Below are positions 60,052 through 60,145 of a stretch of 60,145 nt of DNA, piece by piece. Each line of letters starts with the position of its first letter. The stretch's first letter is position 1. The notes below the pieces were generated by a model that saw only the letters and a list, made by a program, of their open reading frames with translations, did no database searches and was not told where the DNA came from. A program made the translations under genes and the position numbers. The DNA comes from Mesorhizobium sp. (lineage in GTDB: Bacteria; Pseudomonadota; Alphaproteobacteria; Rhizobiales; Rhizobiaceae), in the NCBI GenBank assembly GCA_004020545.1, contig SAQE01000037.1:1-60145 (forward strand). The letters run 5' to 3'.

Positions 60052-60145
60052 GTTCAGCAACCGTCCGCACAGCGCCTTGCGTGTCCTGCCTTCGAAACAT
60101 GGCAGCCGGTCTGCGCTTCCTGCGGCAATGGGGCAACCGACGGCG

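Overview
The window is high-GC alphaproteobacterial chromosome, most likely from a Mesorhizobium or a close relative in the Rhizobiales. The evidence is the gene content: a SyrA/ExoX-type exopolysaccharide repressor, a PrsD/PrsE type I exporter beside a secreted GH16 glycanase, a FrcBCA-like sugar ABC transporter, DUF1236 and DUF6894 proteins and many very small rhizobial proteins. A GTTC-N7-GTTC LexA box lies upstream of dinB, and typical rhizobial intergenic palindromic repeats are present. No rRNA, intact tRNA, insertion sequence, phage or CRISPR array was found.

Layout. 1-6.4 kb: small accessory genes (two copies of a zinc-ribbon family, a divergent DUF1236 pair, a frameshifted DUF6894 gene, a SyrA/ExoX homologue, a four-helix membrane protein, a Gly-rich coiled-coil secreted protein). 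6.8-10.4 kb: two TadE-like pseudopilins and two divergently transcribed TadG-like proteins with no Tad assembly machinery nearby. 11-13.5 kb: a cupin and SOS-regulated DinB. 13.6-21.2 kb: a carbohydrate regulon: GntR regulator, enolase-superfamily dehydratase, RbsB/FrcB-type binding protein, permease, ATPase, SDR dehydrogenase and a frameshifted aldose 1-epimerase in one leftward operon, with an SMP-30 lactonase divergent. Together these make a non-phosphorylative (oxidative) sugar pathway of unknown substrate. 21.3-25.3 kb: single housekeeping or accessory genes (SRPBCC, patatin, GFA, atypical SDR, ProC-like).

25.7-30.3 kb: GH16/RTX glycanase with PrsDE-like exporter. 30.4-33.3 kb: a MacB-like ABC efflux set on the opposite strand, bracketed by a second decayed copy of the prsE 3' end. 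34.2-38.2 kb: a polyamine-type (Pot) ABC operon. 38.3-44.8 kb: GlxA-type AraC regulator, GNAT, a winged-helix/TPR regulator divergent from a methyltransferase, an M20 amidohydrolase and a VanZ-like protein. 45-49.3 kb: a run of tiny genes (lipoprotein, truncated antitoxin-like protein, DUF1488, bS21 with a TTG start, a third zinc-ribbon protein).

49.5-54.8 kb: a cupin, then a collapsed RND efflux operon (adaptor, pump and an MFS tail fused by internal deletions), a small periplasmic protein, and a TetR regulator co-transcribed with a thioesterase, then FabF-like KAS and an SDR. Three matching operator-like sites tie the TetR gene to the periplasmic gene and the ruined pump. 55-60 kb: a membrane GGDEF-EAL protein, a small secreted protein, an SDR without the YxxxK motif, a VOC/PhnB protein and a GcvA-like LysR regulator.

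The most noteworthy items are the RND operon that decayed by clean internal deletions while keeping its TetR control sites, the prsE tail duplication around the ABC efflux cassette, the three-member CxxC-x18-CxxC micro-family, and the TadG-like pair that lacks a visible vWA domain.
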